Assembly (NCBI GenBank): GCA_038200275.1
Contig: JBBPYC010000082.1
Span: forward strand, 186,001 to 250,000
Origin: JBBPYC01 sp038200275
GTDB lineage: Bacteria; Pseudomonadota; Gammaproteobacteria; Burkholderiales; Burkholderiaceae_C
Reading direction: 5' to 3'
DNA: 64,000 bases
A model generated the notes under the pieces. That model saw only the letters and a program-made list of their open reading frames with translations. It had not been told where the DNA came from and ran no database searches. This document shows positions 8,921-17,101 of the stretch, one piece after another. Position numbers and translations under genes: made by a program. How positions within the stretch are numbered: position 1 is the first letter of the stretch; each line of letters opens with the position of its first letter.

Positions 8921-10006
8921 ATGTGGCCCGACTCACGCATTCTCGATCTGTTTTCGGTCGAGCTGCCCATCATCCAGGCGCCGATGGCCGGGCCGAATAC
9001 CTCGACACTGGCTATTGCCGTCTCTGCGGCAGGCGGATTAGGTTCGCTGCCGTGTGCGCTGCTGACTGCGGCCCAGGTCGAGCAGGAGTGGGCGTTGATC
9101 CGGGCAGCCACCGATCGGCCGGTGAATCTGAATTTCTTTTGCCACGAAGCGGCGTTGCCAGACCCGGAACGTGAGCAGAGCTGGCAGGCGCGGCTGTCTG
9201 AATACGCAGAAGAATTCGGACTCGATCGGCAAGCGCCCTATCCGGCATCGAACCGCAACCCTTTTGATGCGGCAGCCTGCGAGTTGGTCGAACGGTTGCG
9301 ACCCAAAATCGTGAGTTTTCATTTTGGATTGCCGCGGGCCGACTGGCTAATGCGAGTGCGCGCGACCGGCGCCAAGGTGCTGTCGAGCGCAACCACGGTG
9401 GCAGAAGCCTGCTGGCTTGAAGCACGCGGCTGCGACGCGATCATTGCGCAGGGGTTCGAAGCCGGCGGCCATCGGGGCATGTTTTCGTCTGACGACTTGA
9501 GCACACAACTCGGCACGCTGGCGCTGGTGCCGCAGGTGGTCGACGCGGTTCGGGTCCCGGTGATCGCGGCCGGCGGCATCATGGACGCGCGTGGCATCGC
9601 GGCGGCGTTCATGCTCGGTGCCAGCGCGGTGCAGCTTGGCACCGCCTACTTGTTCTGCCCGGAAACCAGGATGAGCCCGGTGCATGCAGCTGCGTTGCGA
9701 GACGCTGGCACGCGGCCGGATGCACCACCTACCGCGTTGACCAATGTGTTCAGCGGCCGGCCGGCGCGCGGCATTCTGAACCGGGTCATGCGCGAACTCG
9801 GGCCGATGTCGCCACTGGCGCCTGCGTTCCCATTAGCAGGCGGCGCGCTCGGCCCATTACGGGCCGCGGCGGAGCGCCAGAACTCGGGCGATTTCAGCCC
9901 GTTGTGGGCCGGCCAGGCAGTGGCCATGGGGCGTGCACTGCCGGCCGGCGAACTCACGCAGCGGCTCGCACAGGAAGCATCGACTCTGCTGTCAGCGCAC
10001 CGCTGA
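8921..10006 (+). CDS. Nitronate monooxygenase (2-nitropropane dioxygenase family)
   Basis: FMN-dependent TIM-barrel enzyme of 361 residues that oxidises alkyl nitronates. Family marks are the FMN-binding start ELPIIQAPMAGPNTS, the active-site segment IAQGFEAGGHRG, and the phosphate-binding loops VIAAGGIMDARGIAAA and GASAVQLGTAYLF. ATG 8921 has AGGAG eight bases upstream (8909-8913), so this start was taken rather than the longer open frame from 8891. It is probably co-transcribed with the preceding hydrolase. Many members detoxify propionate-3-nitronate; the true substrate here is not known. Confidence 0.92.
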   Translation: MWPDSRILDLFSVELPIIQAPMAGPNTSTLAIAVSAAGGLGSLPCALLTAAQVEQEWALIRAATDRPVNLNFFCHEAALPDPEREQSWQARLSEYAEEFGLDRQAPYPASNRNPFDAAACELVERLRPKIVSFHFGLPRADWLMRVRATGAKVLSSATTVAEACWLEARGCDAIIAQGFEAGGHRGMFSSDDLSTQLGTLALVPQVVDAVRVPVIAAGGIMDARGIAAAFMLGASAVQLGTAYLFCPETRMSPVHAAALRDAGTRPDAPPTALTNVFSGRPARGILNRVMRELGPMSPLAPAFPLAGGALGPLRAAAERQNSGDFSPLWAGQAVAMGRALPAGELTQRLAQEASTLLSAHR

Positions 10007-10513
10007 CGCAGCCGAACCAACCGGCCTGCACAACGGCGGAAAACGGCCGGAACCACCTTTCAGCTTGATGGTTCACTGCAGCGATGCCACGCACGCGCGT
10101 TTCGAGGCGGCATAACTGGCTCGCCGTGGACAGCTCGCGCGCACATCGTCGGACATCGACTCAGCTCAAAGGTGGATGCGCTACCTGCCTTTGAGCCACC
10201 GCGTTACTCTGCGCTCTTGGCTTGGATACCACCATCGTGAACACCCTGGATGACCTTCCTCCCAGAAGGACGGTCATGATCTGCCGCCATCGGAGCAGCG
10301 CTGCACATGTTATTTCCCAGACGGCAGGTTGTCGAGCCGGCCACGTGATTGGTCGCACGCTGGCAGTACGCCGCGCGGTTGCAGTCGTCTATTGAAAATC
10401 AGGTCAAATGAGCGCCCCAGCCGCTGCTTGCGTCACACCGTTGCCGCAATCCGTGCGCATATCGAAGAAACGGCCTTGCGCAAATCGCCACCGCTGAATG
10501 CATCTGAGTCCCG
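10007..10513. other. Intergenic stretch, possible unidentified decayed coding sequence
   Basis: No intact gene is seen in these 507 bases. On the plus strand one frame between about 10170 and 10396 reads like a degraded protein, for example VDALPAFEPPRYSALLAWIP and later MTFLPEGRS, SAAIGAALHMLFPRRQVVEPAT and ARWQYAARLQSSIENQVK. It is broken by in-frame TGA codons. I could not assign a family. The remainder shows no terminator with a T run, no tRNA and no clear repeat. Confidence 0.35.
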
Positions 10514-13123
10514 ATGTCCACACAATCAGAACCGGCACCCCTTGCGCTTGAAGCGGCTTCCGGAAGTCCTATGGCGAAAATGCCATCTCGCCGAGTCCGT
10601 TCTGTTTCGGGCCGCGTCGAAGCGAGTGGCTTGCGGCCTGCCACGCGCGCGCTGGCTTTGTCGCTTGCTATGCTGACTCTATCTGCCGGCGCCTGGCTGG
10701 CTTGGCATTACCCGATCGCTCGGCCGGCAGCGCCGATCGGATTTTCGTTGTTCGTTGCGCTGTTTGCTTGGTATCCGTCCAGCTGGCTGCTGGTGCTGCC
10801 AGCGCTGTTGCCGATCATCGGCTTTGCGCCCTATAGCGGCTGGATCAGTTTCGAGGAGTTCGACCTGCTGGTGCTCGCCGCCGCGGCGGGCGGCTACGCG
10901 AGGCTTGCGCTGCAGCGCGCACCAGCTGACGTGGCTGGGGCGCAGCCAGCTTCACGACGTGGCAGGGGCAGTGGCCCGCGCAGCACAGTGTCGCTGCTGG
11001 TCTGGCTGCTGCTGCTGGCATTCGGCGCTTCAGTGTTGATCGCGCTACTGCGCGGCTTTGAAGACGCGGGCGGATTTCAGTTTGGCTGGTTCCAGGGTTA
11101 TATAGAGTCGATGAACAGCGTTCGCCTTGGGAAAAGTTTTCTGCTGGCGTCGCTGCTGCTGCCGCTTTGGTGTGCACGTGAACGCGCACTGCCGTGGCAA
11201 GCCGAACGCTGGCTGGTGGCTGGGCTCAGCGCAGGACTGGCACTGGCGGCGCTGGCCACGGTATCGGAACGTCTTGCGTTCACCGGCTTGCTCAACTTCT
11301 CCACCGACTATCGCACCACGGGACTGTTCTGGGAAATGCACGTGGGCGGAGCGGCGCTCGATGGCTTTCTGGCCCTTACAGTGCCCTTCGCGCTGTATGC
11401 GCTGCTTGCAGCACGCACGGCGCCGGGATTCGTCGGCGCGGCGCTGGCCCTGGCGCTAGGCGGTTATTCGTGTGTCACTACGTTTTCGCGCGGCGTCTAT
11501 CTTGCTGTGCCGATCGGCGCTGCGCTGATGCTGCTGCTCTGGTGGCGTGCGCAGGCACGGCAACGCAGCCGTGCATCAACGCAGCAGACGGGCAACCATC
11601 TGGGCTCCGCACTGGTGCTGGTTATCGGTTTTTCCATCGCGCTGGCCGTCATGTTTCCGACCAGCGGCTTCCGCGGGATGCTTGGCGTGCTTGGCACGAT
11701 GGCGGCCTGGCTGGCGGTGGCCCCATCGCTGCGTGGCTTGCGCGGATCGCAATGGATGGTCGGGTTGGGACTGGGTGGGCTCCTGTCAGGGTTGGGAGTT
11801 TTGCTGGTCTATGTGCTGCCTAGGGGGGCTTACCTCGTCTTCGGGCTGGCAGTAATGGCCGTGTTGGGACTGGCTGCCATGCAGGAGGTTCGGGCCCGGC
11901 CAGCGCCGTTGATTGCTCCTGCGGCTATGGTGTTGCCGCTTGCCTGCCTGATTGTGGTGGGTACGGCACTGGCATTGGTCGCAGCGCATTGGGGCGGGGA
12001 CGCTGCCTTATTCAACGCGGGCATCGTGCTGGTCGGGCTCACGCTTTTGACGATCGGGTGTGCTGTGGTTGGCTGGCCGAAAGTAGAGCCGTCGCTGCGC
12101 TGGCGAGCTAGCGTATTCGGTATGACGCTTTTGATTGCGATGGTGGTCGCAGCCATCGGTGGCGGCGCGTATATGAGCGGGCGATTCGCCACCGGGGGCA
12201 AGGATCTGGACGATCGCTTTGCACACTGGCGCGAGGGGCTGGCAATGCTGTCCAGCGATGCCGACTGGGTTTTTGGCAAGGGGCTCGGGCGTTTTCCCGC
12301 CGCCAACTATTTCTTCCATTCCGGGGACGGTCATCCAGGCGACTACCGGTTGGTCAATGCGCCGGACGGCAACGTGTTTCTGCGGCTTAGCTCAGGCAAG
12401 CACGTGCTCGGCTGGGGCGAGCTGCTACGGATTTCTCAGCGTGTGGCTGCTCCACTCGGGCCGGTGCAGGTCCGTGCCAAGGTCCGGACCCAGCACGATA
12501 CGGCGTTGCACTTCGAAGTCTGTGCCAAGCAGTTGCTGTACGACGGCGGGTGCGTCACCGGCAGCACGCAACTGGTTGCGCAGTCTGGCCAGTGGCAAGA
12601 CGTCGTGGTAAAGCTGACTGGCAATCCTCCGGCTCATGGCGACTGGTGGGCACCCAGGCCGATCATGTTTTCTATGGCGGTGGCGAACCCTGAAGGCTTG
12701 GTCGAGATTGATGACGTTGCGTTGCTCGACGGGCTACGCGCCGATCTGCTGGACAACGGCGGTTTTTCCGGCGGCATGGCGCACTGGTTTTTCTCCAGCG
12801 ACCGGATGCATTTGCCGTGGCACATCAAAAACATGTTCCTGCATGTGCTGTTTGATCAGGGTGCGTTGGGTCTGATGTCGTTGGTGCTGCTGTTGCTGGC
12901 TGCCTTCTGGCGTGTTTCGTTCGGCCAGGGACGCGATGCGCCGCTGGCACCGGCGTTGGCTGGCAGCCTAGGCGGCTTCCTGGTGGTCGGCCTGTTCGAC
13001 AGTCTGCTGGACGTGCCGCGTGTCGCGCTGCTGTTCTACCTGCTGTTGATGGCGGCGCTGGTGACGCGGCCCGGGGGCGTGGAGAACATCGGTCGTTCGG
13101 TGGATATCGGCCAGCGGCGCTAA
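10514..13123 (+). CDS. O-antigen ligase/polymerase-like multi-spanning membrane protein
   Basis: An 869-residue integral membrane protein with more than twelve hydrophobic segments. The motif region TTFSRGVYLAVPIG and the later segment HWREGLAMLSSDADWVFGKGLGRFP resemble Wzy/WaaL O-antigen ligase-family proteins, which have an HxxxGLAML-type loop before a large periplasmic domain. Residues about 605-765 form a soluble beta-rich insertion (LRLSSGKHVLGWGELL through WHIKNMFLH) resembling a carbohydrate-binding sandwich. It is followed by two or three more membrane segments. It probably acts at the periplasmic face on lipid-linked glycans; the exact acceptor is unknown. A VanZ-like gene follows about 20 bases later, so the two likely form an operon. 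Confidence 0.7.
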   Translation: MSTQSEPAPLALEAASGSPMAKMPSRRVRSVSGRVEASGLRPATRALALSLAMLTLSAGAWLAWHYPIARPAAPIGFSLFVALFAWYPSSWLLVLPALLPIIGFAPYSGWISFEEFDLLVLAAAAGGYARLALQRAPADVAGAQPASRRGRGSGPRSTVSLLVWLLLLAFGASVLIALLRGFEDAGGFQFGWFQGYIESMNSVRLGKSFLLASLLLPLWCARERALPWQAERWLVAGLSAGLALAALATVSERLAFTGLLNFSTDYRTTGLFWEMHVGGAALDGFLALTVPFALYALLAARTAPGFVGAALALALGGYSCVTTFSRGVYLAVPIGAALMLLLWWRAQARQRSRASTQQTGNHLGSALVLVIGFSIALAVMFPTSGFRGMLGVLGTMAAWLAVAPSLRGLRGSQWMVGLGLGGLLSGLGVLLVYVLPRGAYLVFGLAVMAVLGLAAMQEVRARPAPLIAPAAMVLPLACLIVVGTALALVAAHWGGDAALFNAGIVLVGLTLLTIGCAVVGWPKVEPSLRWRASVFGMTLLIAMVVAAIGGGAYMSGRFATGGKDLDDRFAHWREGLAMLSSDADWVFGKGLGRFPAANYFFHSGDGHPGDYRLVNAPDGNVFLRLSSGKHVLGWGELLRISQRVAAPLGPVQVRAKVRTQHDTALHFEVCAKQLLYDGGCVTGSTQLVAQSGQWQDVVVKLTGNPPAHGDWWAPRPIMFSMAVANPEGLVEIDDVALLDGLRADLLDNGGFSGGMAHWFFSSDRMHLPWHIKNMFLHVLFDQGALGLMSLVLLLLAAFWRVSFGQGRDAPLAPALAGSLGGFLVVGLFDSLLDVPRVALLFYLLLMAALVTRPGGVENIGRSVDIGQRR

Positions 13124-13144
13124 CTGTTGCTGCCGGTTCGGACG

Positions 13145-14374
13145 ATGGGGACGCGCTCAGTGGCCGTGATGCTGATCGCCCTGATCGGCTACGGCTCAAT
13201 CTTTCCGTTCGATTACGTCGCGCACCAGCCCAGCTGGCAAGACCTCCGACATCTGTTCAGCGCCTGGCCGGCCCACCTGCCAACGTCCGACGTGATCGGC
13301 AACGTGCTGCTGTTCATGCCCCTGGGAGGCGTGATCCCGCTGCTGTCCGACCGCGTTCGTGCGCAGATCGGCTGGGCAGCCCTTGCGCTCAGCTATGCGT
13401 GGGTGTTGCAGTACCTGCAGTTCTGGTATCCATCGCGCGACCCGGTCGGATCGGACGCGGTGTTCAATTGCGCCGGCTTGCTAGCTGGGCTGTTGCTGAC
13501 GGCAGCTGGCAAACCGGCACTGCACGAAACATCAAACCAACATGACCGCAGTGACCCGCTCTGGCCGGCACTGCTCGGACTGCTGCTGCTGTGGCTTGTC
13601 TACCGCTGGTTTCCGCTGGTCCCAACGCTCGACCTCGGCGAGATGAAACACGCGCTGAAGCCGCTGCTTCTGCACCCGCGTTGGGACTTGCCACATGTGC
13701 TGCACGATATTGCGGCCTGGTCGCTGTGGTTCTGGCTCGCTCGCCATGGCCCGTTGCGCCCACTGAAGGCACCGTGGGCTGCCGTGCTGGTCGCGTTGGG
13801 CGTGCTGGCTGGCGAGCCATTGTTTGTCGGTGGTTCGATCTCGTTGTCGAACGTGCTCGGCTTGGGAATTGCGCTGTTATTGCGGCATTCCATCGTACCG
13901 CTGGCCACTGCAGCGCGGCCACGGCAGCCGGCCGACCTGGCATTGGTCATCTTGTTGGCCAGCAGCATTGCTGTGAGCGAGCTGGCTCCTTTTGTATTCG
14001 ATGCGAAAAACCAATTCCTTTGGCTGCCGTTCGCGGGGATGTTGTCTGGGAGCATGGTGCTGAACACCGCGAGCCTGATCGAAAAGTGCTACCTGTATGG
14101 TGGCGTACTGGTGCTGCTCGCTAGGATCGGCATGGACTGGCGCGTTGGCGCTTGCATGCTTGCAGCTGGCCTGGGCGCACTGGAAGGTCTGCAGACGCTG
14201 GTGCCCGGGCGGACCCCGGAGTCAACCGACGCGCTGATGGCGGTGCTGCTGGCAATCAGCTTTCAGACGTTGACCCGATCGGCCTCGATCCAGCCAAGAG
14301 CGATCGATCAAGTCGACGGGGCAGTTCCGAGCGCATGCTTCCAAAGCGCCACGATCGCATCGCGCTCCAGCTGA
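13145..14374 (+). CDS. VanZ-like multi-spanning membrane protein
   Basis: A 409-residue membrane protein. The N-terminal third contains the VanZ-type signature SDVIGNVLLFMPLGGVIPLL followed by LQYLQFWYPSRDPVGSDAVFN, as in VanZ proteins of exopolysaccharide clusters. A second hydrophobic half repeats similar helices (ISLSNVLGLGIALLL and others). ATG 13145 was chosen; TTG 13127 is an in-frame alternative nearer the upstream stop. Its final 67 bases overlap the 3' end of glnE on the other strand. The gene is next to the O-antigen ligase-like gene, suggesting a joint role in envelope polysaccharide or glycolipid processing. The molecular function of VanZ domains is poorly understood. Confidence 0.75.
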   Translation: MGTRSVAVMLIALIGYGSIFPFDYVAHQPSWQDLRHLFSAWPAHLPTSDVIGNVLLFMPLGGVIPLLSDRVRAQIGWAALALSYAWVLQYLQFWYPSRDPVGSDAVFNCAGLLAGLLLTAAGKPALHETSNQHDRSDPLWPALLGLLLLWLVYRWFPLVPTLDLGEMKHALKPLLLHPRWDLPHVLHDIAAWSLWFWLARHGPLRPLKAPWAAVLVALGVLAGEPLFVGGSISLSNVLGLGIALLLRHSIVPLATAARPRQPADLALVILLASSIAVSELAPFVFDAKNQFLWLPFAGMLSGSMVLNTASLIEKCYLYGGVLVLLARIGMDWRVGACMLAAGLGALEGLQTLVPGRTPESTDALMAVLLAISFQTLTRSASIQPRAIDQVDGAVPSACFQSATIASRSS

Positions 14375-17073
14375 AGTTCGGTCGCTTCCACCCAGGTGGG
14401 TCGCTCGTCGAGCCGCGCTTCGTGCTGAATGCGGCGCAGCGTGCGGTAGGCGTCGCCTGCCGCGCGGCCCATGTCGACCGGCAGCAGCCCGGCGTCCTCA
14501 GCCAGTCGCATCAGCGTAATGTTGCCGAGGTTTGGCACCAGCTCGCGATGTTGCGCACTGTGTGCGAGCACCAGAAACTGCACCGCAAACTCGGCGTCGA
14601 GCATCGCGCCGCGGCTGTCCTTCACATCGAAGCGGCCTGCACGCACCGGCCGCGCGACGCGCAGCTTCTCGCGCATGGCGACGATCTCGCGGCGCAAGGC
14701 AGCCTCGTCGCGCTCGGCCGTGACGACCACTTCGCGCACCGCATCGAAGCGCGTGCGCAAATCATCCACACCCAGCACGAAGCGCGCACGCGTCATCGCC
14801 TGGTGCTCCCAGACCCAGGCAGTGTTGCTGCCGCGTCGCTCCTGGTAGTTTGCAAATGCGGTGAAGCTCGTGACCAGCATGCCCGAATTGCCGTTCGGTC
14901 GCAGTGCGGTATCGATCTCGAACAGATCGCCTTCGCCGGTCTTTACCGATAGCCAGTTGATGATGCGGCGCACATAGGCCGCATAAATCTCGGGCGCGCG
15001 CTCGTCTTCGTCGTCGAACAAAAACACGATGTCCAGATCGCTGCCGTAGCTGAGCTCCTTGCCGCCGAGCTTGCCGTAGCCGAGTATTGCGAACTGCGGT
15101 TGCTCGCGGTGCCGGTTCTTCACGCGCTGCCAGCACCAGCGTGCGGTGACGGCCAGCGTCACGTCGGCCAGCGCGCTCAGATCATCGGACACCTGCTCGA
15201 CGCGCAGCTTGCCTTCCAGGTCTCGCGCCAGCGTGCGAAACAGCTCCGCGTGATGGGCGCGGCGCAGCACGTTCATCAGCGTCTCTTCATCGTCCTGGTC
15301 GGTCACGGCAAGCGACGCGCGGCGTGCTTCCAGTTCGCGCTCATAGTCGGCGGGCGCGAAGCGCTGCTGCAGCATGGCGTCGTTGGCCAGTTCGTCAATC
15401 ACACCCGGATGGCGCTGTAGATAACGCGCGGGCCATTTGGCCGCGCCCAGTAGATGCAGCAAGCGCTGGTGCACCACGGGTCGCTCCAGCAGCAGCGCCA
15501 GGTAGCTCTCACGACGCAGCAGCGGTTCGATCCAGTCGATCAGCCGCAACGCACCGATTTCGTTCACGCTGCCGTCCAGCAGCCACTGCGACGTGCGCTG
15601 CACGATGCGCAGCAGCCGCGTGCGCGCGTCGTCGCGCAGTGCCTGCACTTTTGCGTTGTCCTGCCACAGCGCCACGCGCGTGGCGACGGCGGGCGGCAGC
15701 TGGCCGAGCAGGCCTTCCAGCAGCAACACCGTCGGTTGCGCCCCTTCCAGGCCGAGATTGCACAGGCCGCTGAGGCACGGGTGGGATGCGCCGCCGAGCA
15801 ACATGTCGAACTCGCGCGCTACACGCTCGCGGTGCGAATCGAGCTGCTCCAGAAAATCACTGCTGTCTTCGTAGCCCAGCGTCTGCGCGATCCACGACAG
15901 GTCGTCGTCGCGGGTCGGCAATACATGCGTCTGCTGGTCGTCCAGGTACTGGATGCGGTGCTCGACCCGGCGCAAGAAAACATAGGCGGCGGCCAGTGCC
16001 GTCGCCGTGGCTGGCGCCATCAAACTGGCGCCCTGCAGTCGGTGCAGCGCCTGCAGCGTCGGGCGTGTGCGCAGCTCCGGGTACTGGCCGCCGCGCACCA
16101 CCTGCTGCAATTGCACGATGAACTCGATCTCGCGGATACCGCCGCGCGACAGCTTCACGTCATTCGCACGGTCGGGCCGTCCCGCGCAGCGCTTGGCGGC
16201 GTGTTCGCGAATCTGCCGGTGCAGCACACGCAGCGCATCAAACACGTTGTAGTCCAGATAGCGCCGGAACACGAACGGCAGCACCGCACCGCGCAGCGCC
16301 TGCGCGCCGCCGTCTTCGACGCAGGCGCGCGGCGCAACCACGCGGCTTTTCAGCCAGGCAAAGCGCTCCCATTCGCGGCCGTGCGCATGAAAGTATTCCT
16401 CCAAAGCGGGCAGCGAAATCGCAGCCGGCCCCGAATTGCCATTCGGCCGCAACGCCAGATCAACGCGGAACACGAAGCCATGTTCGGTCGTGTCGCCGAT
16501 AAGCCGCCCGATGCGTTGCGCGGCCTTGCTGAAATATTCGTGGTTGGAGATGCAGCCTTCGCCCGCTGGGTTGCCAGCGGTCTCGCCGTCGGCGTGATAG
16601 ACGTAGATCAAGTCCACATCACTCGACACATTCAGCTCGCGCGCGCCGAGCTTGCCCATGCCGACGACCCACAACTGCACGCGGCGGCCGCGGGACTCCA
16701 GCGGCGCGCCGTGCAGCGCGTCGAGTTGCGCTTGCGCTTCGGTCGCAGCTTGGTCCAGCGTGAACTCGGCCAAATCCGTCATGCCGGCGGTAATCACCGA
16801 CAGTTCGGCCTGCTGCTCGCAATCGAGCCGTGCCAGCCGTTCGATCGTCAGCTGGCGCAATACGCGCAAGGCCACCGCCAGGTCGTCGCCCCGTGCGCGC
16901 AACGCGTCGAACGCGGTCTGCAACACGGCTTGCGTCGGGACACCCGCCGGCAACCAGTTCAGCTCTTGGGCATACCGGCGGTGCAGGCGCTGGATGAAGC
17001 GGCTGTGCAGGACCGTAGTCCCTGCAGCAGGCGGCGCCGATGGCAGTACTGCCATGCTGCGGTCAAAGGTCAT
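14308..17073 (-). CDS. glnE: Bifunctional glutamine synthetase adenylyltransferase/deadenylase
   Basis: The enzyme adds and removes AMP on glutamine synthetase in response to nitrogen status through PII. The 921-residue protein has the two expected nucleotidyltransferase halves. The C-terminal half contains GYGKLGGKELSYGSDLDIVF, and the N-terminal half has the matching GMGKLGARELNVSSDVDLIY. Both carry the DxD-type metal ligands (SDVDL and SDLDI). Each half is followed by the ALRPNGNSG motif. The start MTFDRSMAVLP at the complement of 17071-17073 was preferred over an 18-codon longer frame that would run into the yhdP start. Its start is only 28 bases from that of the divergent yhdP, so their promoters must overlap. 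Confidence 0.95.
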   Translation of the reverse strand: MTFDRSMAVLPSAPPAAGTTVLHSRFIQRLHRRYAQELNWLPAGVPTQAVLQTAFDALRARGDDLAVALRVLRQLTIERLARLDCEQQAELSVITAGMTDLAEFTLDQAATEAQAQLDALHGAPLESRGRRVQLWVVGMGKLGARELNVSSDVDLIYVYHADGETAGNPAGEGCISNHEYFSKAAQRIGRLIGDTTEHGFVFRVDLALRPNGNSGPAAISLPALEEYFHAHGREWERFAWLKSRVVAPRACVEDGGAQALRGAVLPFVFRRYLDYNVFDALRVLHRQIREHAAKRCAGRPDRANDVKLSRGGIREIEFIVQLQQVVRGGQYPELRTRPTLQALHRLQGASLMAPATATALAAAYVFLRRVEHRIQYLDDQQTHVLPTRDDDLSWIAQTLGYEDSSDFLEQLDSHRERVAREFDMLLGGASHPCLSGLCNLGLEGAQPTVLLLEGLLGQLPPAVATRVALWQDNAKVQALRDDARTRLLRIVQRTSQWLLDGSVNEIGALRLIDWIEPLLRRESYLALLLERPVVHQRLLHLLGAAKWPARYLQRHPGVIDELANDAMLQQRFAPADYERELEARRASLAVTDQDDEETLMNVLRRAHHAELFRTLARDLEGKLRVEQVSDDLSALADVTLAVTARWCWQRVKNRHREQPQFAILGYGKLGGKELSYGSDLDIVFLFDDEDERAPEIYAAYVRRIINWLSVKTGEGDLFEIDTALRPNGNSGMLVTSFTAFANYQERRGSNTAWVWEHQAMTRARFVLGVDDLRTRFDAVREVVVTAERDEAALRREIVAMREKLRVARPVRAGRFDVKDSRGAMLDAEFAVQFLVLAHSAQHRELVPNLGNITLMRLAEDAGLLPVDMGRAAGDAYRTLRRIQHEARLDERPTWVEATELQLERDAIVALWKHALGTAPST

Positions 17074-17101
17074 AATTTCCGCTGTAGTTTTCCTGCACTG
17101 A

